Part shown: piece by piece, positions 53,485 to 62,904 of the stretch | How the letters are laid out: the number at the start of each line of letters is the position of its first letter | How positions within the stretch are numbered: position 1 is the first letter of the stretch | NCBI RefSeq assembly: GCF_021601385.1 | Contig: NZ_BQHO01000016.1 | Span: 1-64,000 of the forward strand | Reading direction: 5' to 3' | Origin: Pseudomonas parasichuanensis | GTDB taxonomy: Bacteria; Pseudomonadota; Gammaproteobacteria; Pseudomonadales; Pseudomonadaceae | DNA: 64,000 bases | Program-made: the position numbers and the translations under genes | Notes under the pieces: model-generated | Seen by the model: only the letters and a program-made list of their open reading frames with translations | What the model was told of the DNA's origin: nothing | The model's database searches: none

Positions 53485-53646
53485 GGCCAATCCTCGCAAG
53501 GCAACCCCACACTTGGGGCCTGATTACTATGACCGCAGTCAGGGTCAAGTGAGCGCAGGGGAAGCGTAAAGGTTGTGTAAGGGGCGACCGGCGGCTGCCT
53601 CTGTTACGCTGAGTCAATCGTTTCAGCCATATCGACAGGAGTGGCA

Positions 53647-54468
53647 ATGAACCTTTCACCCAGCAGGGACACTGTGTTGTGCATTTCCTTGGCCGGCCGC
53701 CCAGGCACCTTCGGCGTGCGCTTCCATAACCACCTCTACCAGCAGCTCGGGCTGGACTACTACTACAAGGCCATGACCACCCAGGACCTGCCTGCCGCCG
53801 TGGCTGGCATCCGGGCCCTGGGCATTCGTGGCTGCGGCGTGTCGATGCCGTACAAGGAGGCGTGCATGGCGCTGGTGGACGAGGTCGATCCGTCCGCGCT
53901 GGCGATCGAGTCGGTCAATACCTTGGTCAACACCGCGGGTCACCTCAAGGCCTACAACACCGACTATCTGGCGATTCGCCAGCTGCTGCAACGCCACCAG
54001 GTCGACCCTGGCACCGGCTTTGCCTTGCGTGGCAGCGGTGGCATGGCCAAGGCGGTGGCCAGTGCGCTGCGTGACGCGGGCTTTGCCGACGGCACCATCG
54101 TCGCCCGCAACGAGCAGGCCGGGCGGCACCTGGCGGATACCTGTGGTTACCGTTGGTTGCCCGAACTGGGTGACCTGTGCCCGCCGATGCTGGTCAATGT
54201 CACGCCGATCGGCATGGCTGGCGGGCCTGAGGCCAATCAACTGGCATTTTCTGAACATGCGATCGCCGCGGCCGAGCGGGTGTTCGACGTGGTGGCGATG
54301 CCGGCACGCACACCGTTGATCCAACGGGCCGAAACGCTGGGCAAACCGGTGATCACCGGGCTTGAGGTGATTGCCCTGCAGGCGCTGGAGCAGTTCGTGT
54401 TGTACACCGGGGTGCGGCCGACAGGTGAGCAGGTGGCGGCGGCGGTGGCGTTCGCGCGGGGTGCCTGA
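53647..54468 (+). CDS. Shikimate-dehydrogenase-like protein (HI0607-type)
   Basis: A 273-residue protein of the shikimate/quinate dehydrogenase superfamily. LCISLAGRPGTFGVRFHNHL near residue 11 replaces the usual SKSP-type substrate motif. The catalytic Lys is in SMPYKEAC near 67 and the Asp in YNTDYLA near 104; the cofactor loop is GSGGMAKAVASAL near 129. The altered N-terminus matches the SDH-like group typified by H. influenzae HI0607, whose substrate and in vivo role are unclear. It is unlikely to be the main AroE. AGGAG precedes the ATG by five bases. Confidence 0.85.
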   Translation: MNLSPSRDTVLCISLAGRPGTFGVRFHNHLYQQLGLDYYYKAMTTQDLPAAVAGIRALGIRGCGVSMPYKEACMALVDEVDPSALAIESVNTLVNTAGHLKAYNTDYLAIRQLLQRHQVDPGTGFALRGSGGMAKAVASALRDAGFADGTIVARNEQAGRHLADTCGYRWLPELGDLCPPMLVNVTPIGMAGGPEANQLAFSEHAIAAAERVFDVVAMPARTPLIQRAETLGKPVITGLEVIALQALEQFVLYTGVRPTGEQVAAAVAFARGA

Positions 54469-54529
54469 AAGGAGCGGGGCCGCGCTGCGGCCCGTCGCTG
54501 GCCATGTTATGGGAGGCGATTCTACCTGC

Positions 54530-54934
54530 TCAGGCACCCACCGCTGTCTCGTGCAAACACCGCCACACCACACCGCGCTCGCTGCATTCGAGTATCGCCA
54601 GCGCCCAGCGTGCCTGCGTCACGCCCTGCAGCCGTTGCACTTCCTTGTAGCGCATTGCCACATTCACCCCGGCGCGCCACGCCACCTGTACCTCTTCGAT
54701 CTCGATCTCAAGCCCGGGCCGCGCCCCGGCGAGGCGCTTGAACAACTGCTCGACCTGCTGGCGATCGAACAGCGTCCCCGTCGGGCTGACCATGCTGAAG
54801 TCCTCGGCGAACACCGCCATCAACCCGCCGAACACGGCCTGGGTTTCAGTGACGGGGCGGCTGAAGACCATCTGGATCAGCTCATGTACGTGTTGAATGC
54901 TGTGCTCGGCACGGGCAACTGCGGTGTCAGGCAT
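54530..54934 (-). CDS. NTF2/SnoaL-like small protein
   Basis: A 134-residue protein with the alpha/beta pattern of NTF2-like folds: FAEDFSMVSPTGTLFDRQQV near residue 41, ARPGLEIEIEEVQVAWRAG near 72 and RWALAILE near 108. Its start overlaps the end of the MFS transporter gene by 8 bases, so they are co-transcribed. Possible roles are small-molecule binding or isomerase-like activity connected to the exported compound. Confidence 0.75.
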   Translation of the reverse strand: MPDTAVARAEHSIQHVHELIQMVFSRPVTETQAVFGGLMAVFAEDFSMVSPTGTLFDRQQVEQLFKRLAGARPGLEIEIEEVQVAWRAGVNVAMRYKEVQRLQGVTQARWALAILECSERGVVWRCLHETAVGA

Positions 54935-56282
54935 GCTGGGGTTTCTCCTGGGGTAATGTGTGTAGCCGCGCAAGCGGCGCCAGCCCGAGCAGCGCCGCGA
55001 GGGCGAAGCTCAGGTGGTAGGCGAGGGTGCTGCCCAGTCGATCGAGCAGCAGGTTGAAGACCATCAACAGCAGCGCCGCGCCAACGCTGAACGCCATCTG
55101 CCGATTGAGGTTCCACAGTACGCTGGCCTGTTGAGTCTGCTGGCCAGTGAAATCGAGCAGCGCAGTGGTTTGCGCGGTGTTGGCGCCGATGCCGCCACCG
55201 ATGCCCATCAGGGCGTAGGCGAGGATCAGCAACTGGCCGTCCCGCGCACTGTCGACCAGCACCAGCAGCGCGATGCCCAGGCTGTGCAGGAGCATGCCCA
55301 GCAGGAACAGGCGCCTTGCCCCGGCGCGGTTGTAGGCCCGGCCCACCATCAGCATGGCGGCGAAGGCGCCGGCGGCGTACACCAGCATGAACAGCCCGGT
55401 GGCCTGGGCGCTCAGCGCGAGGGTGTCTTGCAGATAGAAGATGTTCAACAGGTTGACCCCGGTGAAGACCCCGGGGATGGCCTGGTAGATCCACATGGAC
55501 ACCTTCAGCCGGGCACTGCCGAGCAGGCCAAGTTCGAGAATGGCGCTGTTTGTGCGACGGTAATGCCGGCGATAGAGCAAGGCACAGGCAGCCCCCAGCG
55601 CCAGGCACGGCAAGGCCCAGGCCAGGCCATGGCCGGCGCCGTACAGCGACATCCCCAGCAGCAGGGCGGCGAGCGCGGCGCTGACCAGCAGCAGGCCGAA
55701 GAAGTCTGGCCGGGCCTGCGCCGTGCCGGGTACGTCGCGGATCCACAGCCAGGCCAGCCCGGCCGCCAACAGCGCCAGCGGGATGTTGGCATGGAAGACC
55801 CACGGCCAGCTGCCACGGTCGACCATCAGCCCGCCCAGGCTTGGCGACAGCGCAGGCGCAATCAGTGCCACGGCCATCACCAGGGTGGACACCCGGGCGC
55901 GCTCCGGTCCCTGGAACAGATTGAACGTCAGCGCCTGGCCCACCGGGATCAGCAGCCCGCCGGCCATGCCCTGGAGCAGGCGCCAGGCGATCAGCCCGGC
56001 AAAGCCATCGGCCTGCCCGCAACCCCATGCCGCCACGGCGAACCCGAGCATGCTCGCGCTCAGCAGTTTCCTGGCGCCCCATTGCGCCGCCAGCCAGGTG
56101 CTTACCGGCACCACCAGGGTCAGCCCGAGGATGTAGGCATTACCCACCCAGGCACTGTTGGCGTTGTCGATGGCGAAGGTGGCCGCGATCCGTGGCAGTG
56201 CCACGGCCGGCATGAAAATGTTGATGCAGTCGATGAAGAAGCCCAACAGGAAAACGGTCGCCACGCGGTATCGATAGGTCAT
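54927..56282 (-). CDS. Major facilitator superfamily exporter, DHA2-like
   Basis: A 451-residue transporter with at least 12 hydrophobic segments. FFIDCINIFMPAVALPRI near residue 17 and LIAWRLLQGMAGGLLIPVGQ near 98 match drug:H+ antiporter-2 motif regions, with LIAPALSPSLGGLMVD (motif C-like) near 142. It probably exports a small toxic compound. The ATG at 56282 has GGAG five bases upstream. Divergent from a LysR gene 90 bases away, the probable regulator. Confidence 0.88.
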   Translation of the reverse strand: MTYRYRVATVFLLGFFIDCINIFMPAVALPRIAATFAIDNANSAWVGNAYILGLTLVVPVSTWLAAQWGARKLLSASMLGFAVAAWGCGQADGFAGLIAWRLLQGMAGGLLIPVGQALTFNLFQGPERARVSTLVMAVALIAPALSPSLGGLMVDRGSWPWVFHANIPLALLAAGLAWLWIRDVPGTAQARPDFFGLLLVSAALAALLLGMSLYGAGHGLAWALPCLALGAACALLYRRHYRRTNSAILELGLLGSARLKVSMWIYQAIPGVFTGVNLLNIFYLQDTLALSAQATGLFMLVYAAGAFAAMLMVGRAYNRAGARRLFLLGMLLHSLGIALLVLVDSARDGQLLILAYALMGIGGGIGANTAQTTALLDFTGQQTQQASVLWNLNRQMAFSVGAALLLMVFNLLLDRLGSTLAYHLSFALAALLGLAPLARLHTLPQEKPQHA

Positions 56283-56372
56283 TGCCACTCCTTTGCAGCG
56301 CGCAGCCTAAGCGGCTTGGACTGGCCCGGTCGATGCCGTTACCCTTGAAACTCTGTTTGATGGAAATGAACA

Positions 56373-57275
56373 ATGCTGCGTACGGCCCTCCACACCCAGC
56401 TCAACCGGGTGCAGACGTTTTTGGCGGTGGTGGATTTCGGCTCGTTCACCAAGGCGGCGGACTTCCTCGGGATCAGCAAGGCAATGGCCAGCCAGCACGT
56501 CAAGGCACTGGAACAGGCCCTGGCGGTGACCCTGCTGGTGCGCAGCACCCGCGCCATTGCCCTGACCGAAACCGGCCAGGCGTTCTACGACGACTTCAAG
56601 GTGATCGTCGGTGATGTGGAGAGCGCCTTTGCGAGCGTCATGCAACGGCACAATGGGGCGGCTGGCACGCTGCGTATCAGCACCACCGCCGAGTATGGCG
56701 AGCGCTTTATCCTGCCGCTGATCCCGCTGTTCGCCGAGCGCTACCCGGGGTTGTCGATCAGCTACGACATCGACTCGTCGTTGAGTGACCTGATTGCGCA
56801 ACGGCTCGACCTGGTGGTGCGCCTCGGCACCCTGGTCGACTCGAACCTGCGCAGCCGCAAGCTGGCCGATTACGACATCCTGCTGGTGGCAACGCCTGCG
56901 TTCATCGCCCGCCATGGCATCGAGCACCCGACGGACCTGGCCAACGTGCCGTGGATCGCCAACAGCAACCTCAGCAGCCCGACCAGCTGGGCCTTGCAGG
57001 CCGGGGAGGGGGACACCCTGAGCATCACCGGCGCTTCTGCCTACCAGTCCAACGCCAGCCATGCCATCCGCGCCATGGCACGCGCTTCGTTGGGGGTGGC
57101 CGTGTTGCCGGCGTGGCTGGTCGAGCAGGACCTGGCCAATGGTGAGTTGCAGCGGGTGTTGCCGCGGTACAGCCTGCCGGCGCAGCCGATCAGTGTGGTG
57201 TATCCGCACAGCAGCCATGTGCCGCACAAGACACGGGTGTTCATTGATTTTCTGTGTGAGCACCTGGGGCGTTAG
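56373..57275 (+). CDS. LysR-family regulator of the MFS exporter
   Basis: A 300-residue regulator of the CrgA-like subgroup: LNRVQTFLAVVDFGSFTKAA then LGISKAMASQHVKALEQAL. The effector domain includes GTLRISTTAEYGERFI and RLDLVVRLGTLVDSNLRSRK, characteristic of that subgroup. The divergent MFS gene is the likely target. Effector unknown. Confidence 0.9.
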   Translation: MLRTALHTQLNRVQTFLAVVDFGSFTKAADFLGISKAMASQHVKALEQALAVTLLVRSTRAIALTETGQAFYDDFKVIVGDVESAFASVMQRHNGAAGTLRISTTAEYGERFILPLIPLFAERYPGLSISYDIDSSLSDLIAQRLDLVVRLGTLVDSNLRSRKLADYDILLVATPAFIARHGIEHPTDLANVPWIANSNLSSPTSWALQAGEGDTLSITGASAYQSNASHAIRAMARASLGVAVLPAWLVEQDLANGELQRVLPRYSLPAQPISVVYPHSSHVPHKTRVFIDFLCEHLGR

Positions 57276-57310
57276 GGGCGGGCTTTGAGAATGCTGGGGC
57301 CGCTTTGCGG

Positions 57311-57384
57311 CCCTTTCGCGGCACAAGGCCGCTCCTACAGGGGACCGCGCTTTTCTGTAGGAGCGGCCTTGTGCCGCGAAAGGG
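57311..57384. repeat. REP-like inverted pair, family C, copy 2
   Basis: A 30-bp arm at 57311-57340 is perfectly complementary to 57355-57384, with a 14-base centre. The arm sequence is the same as in 50521-50635 but the arms are in reverse order. It lies between the LysR and TetR genes, which converge. Confidence 0.88.
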
Positions 57385-57405
57385 CAGCAACGCAGCCCCC
57401 AGCGC

Positions 57406-58026
57406 TCAAGGCTCCAGCCCGATCCCCCTCAGGATCACCCCGGTCACCGTCTGCACCGCACTCTCAAAGGCCGGATCGGTCAGCGGCATACCGTCGTTGA
57501 GCAAGGTCACCTGATACCCGAAATCCGCATAATGCTGGGTCGCCGCCCAGATCATGTACAGCAGCGCCGAAGGCTCCACCGGCAGGATTCGCCGATCTTC
57601 CACCCAGCTACGAATCTTGGCCTCCTTGAGCTGCGCCCAGGGCACCAGGGTGTCGTCCAGGGTCGGGCCGAGCACCGGCGCGCCGTGCAGGATCTCTTCC
57701 GCCCAGATCTTCGACCCCAGCGGCCGCGAGCGCGAGTGGCCCATCTTGGCGCGGATGTAGCTGGTCAGCACCACGCGGGGGTCGTCGAAGCGCTCGAAAC
57801 ACAGCGCGTCCTGCTTCCACACATCCAGCAGGTCCTGCAGTACCGCGCGGTACAGCTCGTCCTTGGTGCTGAAGTAATAGTGCAGGTTGGAGCGCGGCAG
57901 CTGCGCCTGTTCGGCGATATCGCCCATCGAGGTGGCGCCGTAGCCTTTGGCGGCGAACACCTGCTCGGCGGCTTGCAGGATCTTCTCGACATTGCGTCGG
58001 CGGATCTCGATCTTGTGGTTGGCCAT
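57406..58026 (-). CDS. TetR-family regulator (RutR-like)
   Basis: A 206-residue regulator. The N-terminal HTH reads ILQAAEQVFAAKGYGATSMG then QAQLPRSNLHYYFSTKDELY. The C-terminal ligand domain (SRSRPLGSKIWAEEILHGAP) resembles RutR/YcdC-type TetR proteins. It is divergent from a LysE-family exporter across about 115 bases and probably represses it. Confidence 0.9.
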   Translation of the reverse strand: MANHKIEIRRRNVEKILQAAEQVFAAKGYGATSMGDIAEQAQLPRSNLHYYFSTKDELYRAVLQDLLDVWKQDALCFERFDDPRVVLTSYIRAKMGHSRSRPLGSKIWAEEILHGAPVLGPTLDDTLVPWAQLKEAKIRSWVEDRRILPVEPSALLYMIWAATQHYADFGYQVTLLNDGMPLTDPAFESAVQTVTGVILRGIGLEP

Positions 58027-58140
58027 GGGCTGTCCGTGGTGACCTGAACAGGGCAAGGCTAACAGCTTTGCAAGGTGCGTGGTGAAGGCTTCGCGGCCAT
58101 CTGTTAACGTGCGTGCACCGCCCCGCCGAGTCCTTGCACC

Positions 58141-58761
58141 ATGCCCTTCGCCGACAACCTGATCGCCTTCACCCTGGCCGCCACCCTGCTGACGCTGACG
58201 CCCGGCCTGGACACCGCGCTGGTCCTGCGCACCGCCGCCGTGGAAAGCCGCCGGCAAGCCTTGCGCGCGGCGCTGGGCATCAATGCCGGCTGCCTGCTGT
58301 GGGGCGCGGCGGTGGCCTTCGGCCTGGGTGCGCTGATCGCGGTGTCGGAGCTGGCCTACAACCTGCTCAAGTACTGCGGCGCCGCCTACCTGGCCTGGCT
58401 GGGGGTGAACATGCTGCTGCGCCCGCGCCAGTCGATGGCACCGGCCGGCGAGCAGGCGCCGGCCACCGGCAACTGGTTCGTCAAGGGCATGCTGGGCAAC
58501 CTGCTCAACCCCAAGGTCGGCATCTTCTATGTGTCCTTCCTGCCCCAGTTCATTCCCCAGGGCCAGCCGCTGGTGGCCTGGACCTTCGGCCTGGTGGGTA
58601 TCCATGTGCTGCTGGGGCTGCTCTGGGCGACCGGCTTGATCGCCGCCACCCGGCCGCTGGCCGAGGTGCTGCGCCGCGAGCGGGTGATCCGCTGGATGGA
58701 TCGCTGCACGGGCCTTGTGTTCGTGCTGTTCGCGGCGCGGCTGGCGTTCAGCCGGCGCTAG
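58141..58761 (+). CDS. LysE/RhtB-family amino-acid exporter
   Basis: A 206-residue polytopic protein with LTLTPGLDTALVLRTAAVES near residue 17 (TPGLD variant of TPGP) and NLLNPKVGIFYVSFLPQFIPQG near 120. Divergent from the TetR gene that probably controls it. Substrate unknown. The fifth LysE-family gene in about 25 kb. Confidence 0.88.
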   Translation: MPFADNLIAFTLAATLLTLTPGLDTALVLRTAAVESRRQALRAALGINAGCLLWGAAVAFGLGALIAVSELAYNLLKYCGAAYLAWLGVNMLLRPRQSMAPAGEQAPATGNWFVKGMLGNLLNPKVGIFYVSFLPQFIPQGQPLVAWTFGLVGIHVLLGLLWATGLIAATRPLAEVLRRERVIRWMDRCTGLVFVLFAARLAFSRR

Positions 58762-58819
58762 ACCTGCGGCAGCTGGGGATCTCTCTGCCACCGCGTCCAC
58801 AGCGTCTCGAAGTACAGGC

Positions 58820-60358
58820 TCAGGCAGGATGGTTTTGCGCAGTGCTCAACCAGTGTTCAATTCTCTTGTGCAAAGCGCCGAGGCCCGCGCCCCGTGGGTG
58901 TATCTGCGCCATCACGCCAACACGGTTGCGGGTGATGAAGTCGTCTTGCCCAAGGCTCTGGTTGGCTAGTGTTCCGGGGAGCATCAGCAGGCAATAATCC
59001 GGGCGGACATCACCTAAGCGCAGGCTGTCATGGTAGAGGTGCGCGGACTCCATGGCGTCCAGCTCGCAGTACTCGCCGCTACGCCATTTCGCGTCCAGGA
59101 TGAGCAAGCGTACGGCCCGGCCCTTGCGCTCGACGATCAATATGTCGGGAATTCGTTTTCGGCTGATGCTGAAGCCCTCGTGCCCCAAGGTCGGTTGAAT
59201 TTTGGGAAAGACACCTTGGTAGAGCAATTCGAGACTATGGTCGGGGCCCAGTTCGGCACGCCAGCACAGATCCGCCTCGACCGTGGTCGGGGCGGCAGGT
59301 CGCAGGCCGTTTCCAGTGCAGCCCTGGAGGGTGTGCAGTATTTGGACGAAGCACCACATTTCATAGATCCCCCAGGAATGGCTCGCATGCAGTTGGTCCC
59401 ACAGTTGATGACCTTCGACGCCAAGCGCCAATGCCTGGGTTCCGAGCCGGTAGGCCTTGCCATACGAAGGCTGGGCCGCGACCTGGGCAGCGCCGGACGC
59501 GCTGCTGGCGGCCGCTGTGACGCCAGGGAACGGATGCTGTCGCAGCACCTCTAGAACGCGCGCATCGAGTGCTGCAAGCAGTGCGATTCGACGCCGGCTG
59601 CGTAGTTCCTGATGTTTCTTGGTGCCTTGCAGTTCATTTGCCGCCACACTGCGGCGCAGCGCGCAGACGGCCGCCCTGAACCTCTGTAGCAGGGCCAGCA
59701 ACGCCCGGTTGGCCTGTGTGTCGACGCTCGCCCCTGAAGTCCAGGCACTGACCGGCATGTTGCTGTGCTTGGCGGCAAGCGCAGGGTTGCGAATGAGTGC
59801 GGAAAGTTTGGGATCACGCAGTGCCACCGGGTGCAATCGACGCACCTGTGAGAGTGGAAGCTTGCCTCGCTTGGCTTGCAACTTGACATGGGGGGTGCGG
59901 GCGACCTGTTCAACGGCAGCGAGGAAGTTATGGCCGTGCTGGCGCAAGCGGGCCAGCAGTACCAGGTCCGGAAACAGTGCTGGCCGGCCGTCACTGCCGA
60001 ACGCCAGGGTCGCGGCACTGATGCCGCCAAGTTGGCGAGGGTAGAGTGCACGGATCTGCGCGACCATTTCCTCGAATGACAGGTTGTCGGCCTTGGACGT
60101 CGACGAGCCCACCTGCAAGAAGTAGTCGTCTACCGAACCCGTCGGCCGCAGCACCTCCACGCGCACGCGCCCCGCGTAGAGCTTGGGCGTCCAGCGAAAC
60201 CATCCGCGTGACGACGACAGTTCCTCATCATCTACATACAGGGTGCAACCATCCTGGTCTGGCTTGAACCTGTACTCGATATCTTCCTCGAAACCGTCCA
60301 GCACAACGCCAATCTGTGCGACGACCTCCTGGCTGGCACGCTTGCGAATGGTCAGCAT
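58820..60358 (-). CDS. McrC-like nuclease subunit (DUF2357, PD-(D/E)XK)
   Basis: A 512-residue protein. The N-terminal 250 residues match DUF2357-type proteins (GWFRWTPKLYAGRVRVEV near 52, LPLSQVRRLHPVALRDP near 173). The C-terminal part holds a PD-(D/E)XK nuclease core: ISRKRIPDILIVE near 400 and LLILDAKWRSGEY near 420, giving the Asp...Asp-X-Lys pattern. This is the McrC architecture: a nuclease recruited by an McrB-like GTP/ATPase. The start lies 3 bases after the upstream subunit's stop, so translation is coupled. Probable restriction or anti-phage role by family knowledge. Confidence 0.85.
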   Translation of the reverse strand: MLTIRKRASQEVVAQIGVVLDGFEEDIEYRFKPDQDGCTLYVDDEELSSSRGWFRWTPKLYAGRVRVEVLRPTGSVDDYFLQVGSSTSKADNLSFEEMVAQIRALYPRQLGGISAATLAFGSDGRPALFPDLVLLARLRQHGHNFLAAVEQVARTPHVKLQAKRGKLPLSQVRRLHPVALRDPKLSALIRNPALAAKHSNMPVSAWTSGASVDTQANRALLALLQRFRAAVCALRRSVAANELQGTKKHQELRSRRRIALLAALDARVLEVLRQHPFPGVTAAASSASGAAQVAAQPSYGKAYRLGTQALALGVEGHQLWDQLHASHSWGIYEMWCFVQILHTLQGCTGNGLRPAAPTTVEADLCWRAELGPDHSLELLYQGVFPKIQPTLGHEGFSISRKRIPDILIVERKGRAVRLLILDAKWRSGEYCELDAMESAHLYHDSLRLGDVRPDYCLLMLPGTLANQSLGQDDFITRNRVGVMAQIHPRGAGLGALHKRIEHWLSTAQNHPA

Positions 60359-60361
60359 GAA

Positions 60362-62608
60362 TCAGCGCCAGTAACGTGCAGAGCCGGTTTCCACCAGATC
60401 TTCGCGTAAGGCCCGTACCTTTGCCTCGCAGCGTGCGAGGCCATGTTCGATCAGCACCTCGTGAACGTGCGCTAGAGCTTTTTCGAACCGTGGTGAATGC
60501 TCACCGCGCAGCTTGGGCAGCACCTTGGCATACACAACGGCATCCAACGCGCTCATGTCGTCATCACTGGCATTGCAGAACACCAGGTAATTCAGCACAT
60601 CGTTGATGGTTCGCCAGCCAAAGTGCAGCCGAACCGGCTCCAGCGCCTGAACCAGTTGGGTCAGCAATGTACGCGTCAGTTGGCGTACGCCATCGGGCAA
60701 GGTGGCATGTGACCAGCCAGGGAATCGCTCGACATCGATATCCCAGAACTCCAGGGTGTATGCCCGATCGAGAACTTTGTCCGACAGCCCGTGAGTGGTT
60801 TCATCCATGTTCAAGGTGCCAATGATGGCCAGGTTCGCCGGATAGCGAACGCGCATCGGAACCTGGCCGATGGCGTCACCGAGTTGATGGAGTTCGATAT
60901 GACCATGGGTCTCCATCGCCGAGAGAATCGGTGCCATGTACTGTTCCGGATGAGACAGGTTCATCTCGTCGAGGATCGCCACGAAGGGGATGTCCGGGTT
61001 GTCTGCGGCCTGCAACAGCAGTTCCAGGAACGGCGTGCTCAGGTAGGTGGACTCCTGGATCGGGCTGACGTAACCCAGTAATGGGCTGGGGTCGTACCAG
61101 CCGGGCTGCACAGGAATCACCCGGATCCTGTGGGTGTCCTGGGGTTGCACCTGGCACAGCGCCTGGGCGTAGTTGAGTGCCAGCTGCGTCTTGCCGGAAC
61201 CGGATATCCCCGACAGTACCGCAAAGTGCCGAACCGGGTGGCTCCACAGGCCTGCGTGCAATTCACTGACCAGTCTCCCATCCAGTGCCAACTGGTCACC
61301 GAACTGCTGATCGAGACGTTCCTTGATGAGCCAGGTACTGGGGAGCTCTGCCCGATCACTGTCCGACCCCGACAACACCTCGTCCTCTTGTGCATCGGTC
61401 GTCAGGGGCTCCGGTACCCAGTCGATCATGCTTGCCCAGTGTTGGCCACGCTCGGTCAATTTCAGCAGCTTGCCTGTGGCTGGGACAATCAGTCCCAGCG
61501 AAATGAACCAGCCGATGATCGACGAGGGTGTGAAACTGGTGGTCCAGCCAGGGTTGACCGACTGCAGCAACTCGATCAGTTGCACCTTGCGCTTTGGTCC
61601 GGCTGCCAGGGCCATGAGCAGATGATCCGTACCCAGCACACGGGTCAACAAGTGATCGGCAAACTCATCCGGGTCCTGGCTTTCCAGCAGGTTCATGCCT
61701 CGCGCTGTCAGCTGGTAGCTGTCGCCCTCGCGCTTGCACAGGTCGAACTCTCGCGAGATCACATTGATCATGGTCCCGATGCTGTTGTCGGCCAGGTTCG
61801 GGTTGTGCTGTCTGAGCAGATCAGCGAACTCATCCCGGGTGACCCCTTCATTGAGTTCCGGCAGCAGCGCCAGCAGGGTCTGCAAACCTCCGCCCAAGGA
61901 CGTCAGCCCTTTGCGCCGCATGAGTGCGGGGAGTGGGGAGAGGCCTTCATCAACGGCGGCTATCGAGCTGTTGCTTTCGGTCGTGTTGCTGGTTTCCAGG
62001 CGCTCATAGAGCAACCAGGGTATGCACACCTGGGTTACTTGCGAGACCTGGCCCGCGCAGGCTTGCAATGCACGATCGGTCCTGGCGCGAATGGCCCTGT
62101 GCATTTGCACGGCATGGTCGTGACGGTGGCCCCCGAGTTTGCGGTGCAGCGTCTTGAGCCGCCCGAGATCCGAGAGCGTGGTGAAGTGTTCAGGATACAG
62201 TGCGCACAACACGCGATTGAGCTTCAACCACGGCATACGGTCGCACAATGTCCTGAGCCTGCTCACCAACCCGTCATACAACTCGATCAGGTGAGACTCC
62301 ACCAGCACAGGATCATCCGGCAACGGCCTGCTCACTTCGGATGCAAACCACACCACGAATGGCTCGCTGCGCAGCGCAGGTTCAATACGCACATGGCCGG
62401 CGCCAGTGCTGGTTACCGGATTCTCGTTCCAGAGCCTACGCAGGAAATCCGGATCTTGCAGTCTGTAAGGGGTGTGCTTGCGGACGTCGGCGAGGAATAC
62501 CTCAAGCTCGATCATCCAGCCGTTAGTGCCTTTGTGCAGCATCGAGCTGGCGAGAATGGACTCGATGTGGCCCTGCAACTCCTTTTCTGTCACGACACTG
62601 ACGCTCAC
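60362..62608 (-). CDS. McrB-like AAA+ subunit with winged-helix region
   Basis: A 748-residue protein. The C-terminal AAA+ motor has Walker A SGISGSGKTQLAL near residue 469, Walker B FVAILDEMNLSHPEQY near 544 and the McrB-type sensor GTLNMDETTHGLSDKVLDRA near 600. The middle (about 230-420) shows two helix-rich segments of winged-helix style (FADLLRQHNPNLADNSIG, LIELLQSVNPGWTTSF). The N-terminal 200 residues are not recognised and do not show the known methyl-cytosine-binding domain. The GTG at 62608 has AGAGGG upstream; the longer frame to 62683 is not supported. Forms a unit with the nuclease gene downstream. Confidence 0.86.
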   Translation of the reverse strand: MSVSVVTEKELQGHIESILASSMLHKGTNGWMIELEVFLADVRKHTPYRLQDPDFLRRLWNENPVTSTGAGHVRIEPALRSEPFVVWFASEVSRPLPDDPVLVESHLIELYDGLVSRLRTLCDRMPWLKLNRVLCALYPEHFTTLSDLGRLKTLHRKLGGHRHDHAVQMHRAIRARTDRALQACAGQVSQVTQVCIPWLLYERLETSNTTESNSSIAAVDEGLSPLPALMRRKGLTSLGGGLQTLLALLPELNEGVTRDEFADLLRQHNPNLADNSIGTMINVISREFDLCKREGDSYQLTARGMNLLESQDPDEFADHLLTRVLGTDHLLMALAAGPKRKVQLIELLQSVNPGWTTSFTPSSIIGWFISLGLIVPATGKLLKLTERGQHWASMIDWVPEPLTTDAQEDEVLSGSDSDRAELPSTWLIKERLDQQFGDQLALDGRLVSELHAGLWSHPVRHFAVLSGISGSGKTQLALNYAQALCQVQPQDTHRIRVIPVQPGWYDPSPLLGYVSPIQESTYLSTPFLELLLQAADNPDIPFVAILDEMNLSHPEQYMAPILSAMETHGHIELHQLGDAIGQVPMRVRYPANLAIIGTLNMDETTHGLSDKVLDRAYTLEFWDIDVERFPGWSHATLPDGVRQLTRTLLTQLVQALEPVRLHFGWRTINDVLNYLVFCNASDDDMSALDAVVYAKVLPKLRGEHSPRFEKALAHVHEVLIEHGLARCEAKVRALREDLVETGSARYWR

Positions 62609-62904
62609 GGATCCCTCTACTGTGCTTGTCCATTGACGAAGGCGGCATGCTAATGCCTTTGTTGCCCTATGGCCATGATCCATTGCCGCCGGCTCATGTA
62701 ACAGGCGCAGGCCAATTCAGGTGTGGGTCCGAGGACCAATGGTCCCCCGCGTCCGGCCATGTACCGAGCCTTTTAACCTCGCAACCCTCTGCTACCCTTG
62801 ACCCTCAGCCCCGAGGCTGAAGTCAGTCGCTCGCCTTGCCAGCGTTCACCTCCCAGGCCCAGACCCATCCCGTTCGAGCGTCAAGACCCACCTGGGAGGT
62901 GTGT

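Noticed and set aside
61130-62653. Plus-strand 507-codon frame opposite the McrB-like gene
   Set aside because: No domain features; the minus strand carries complete AAA+ motifs.
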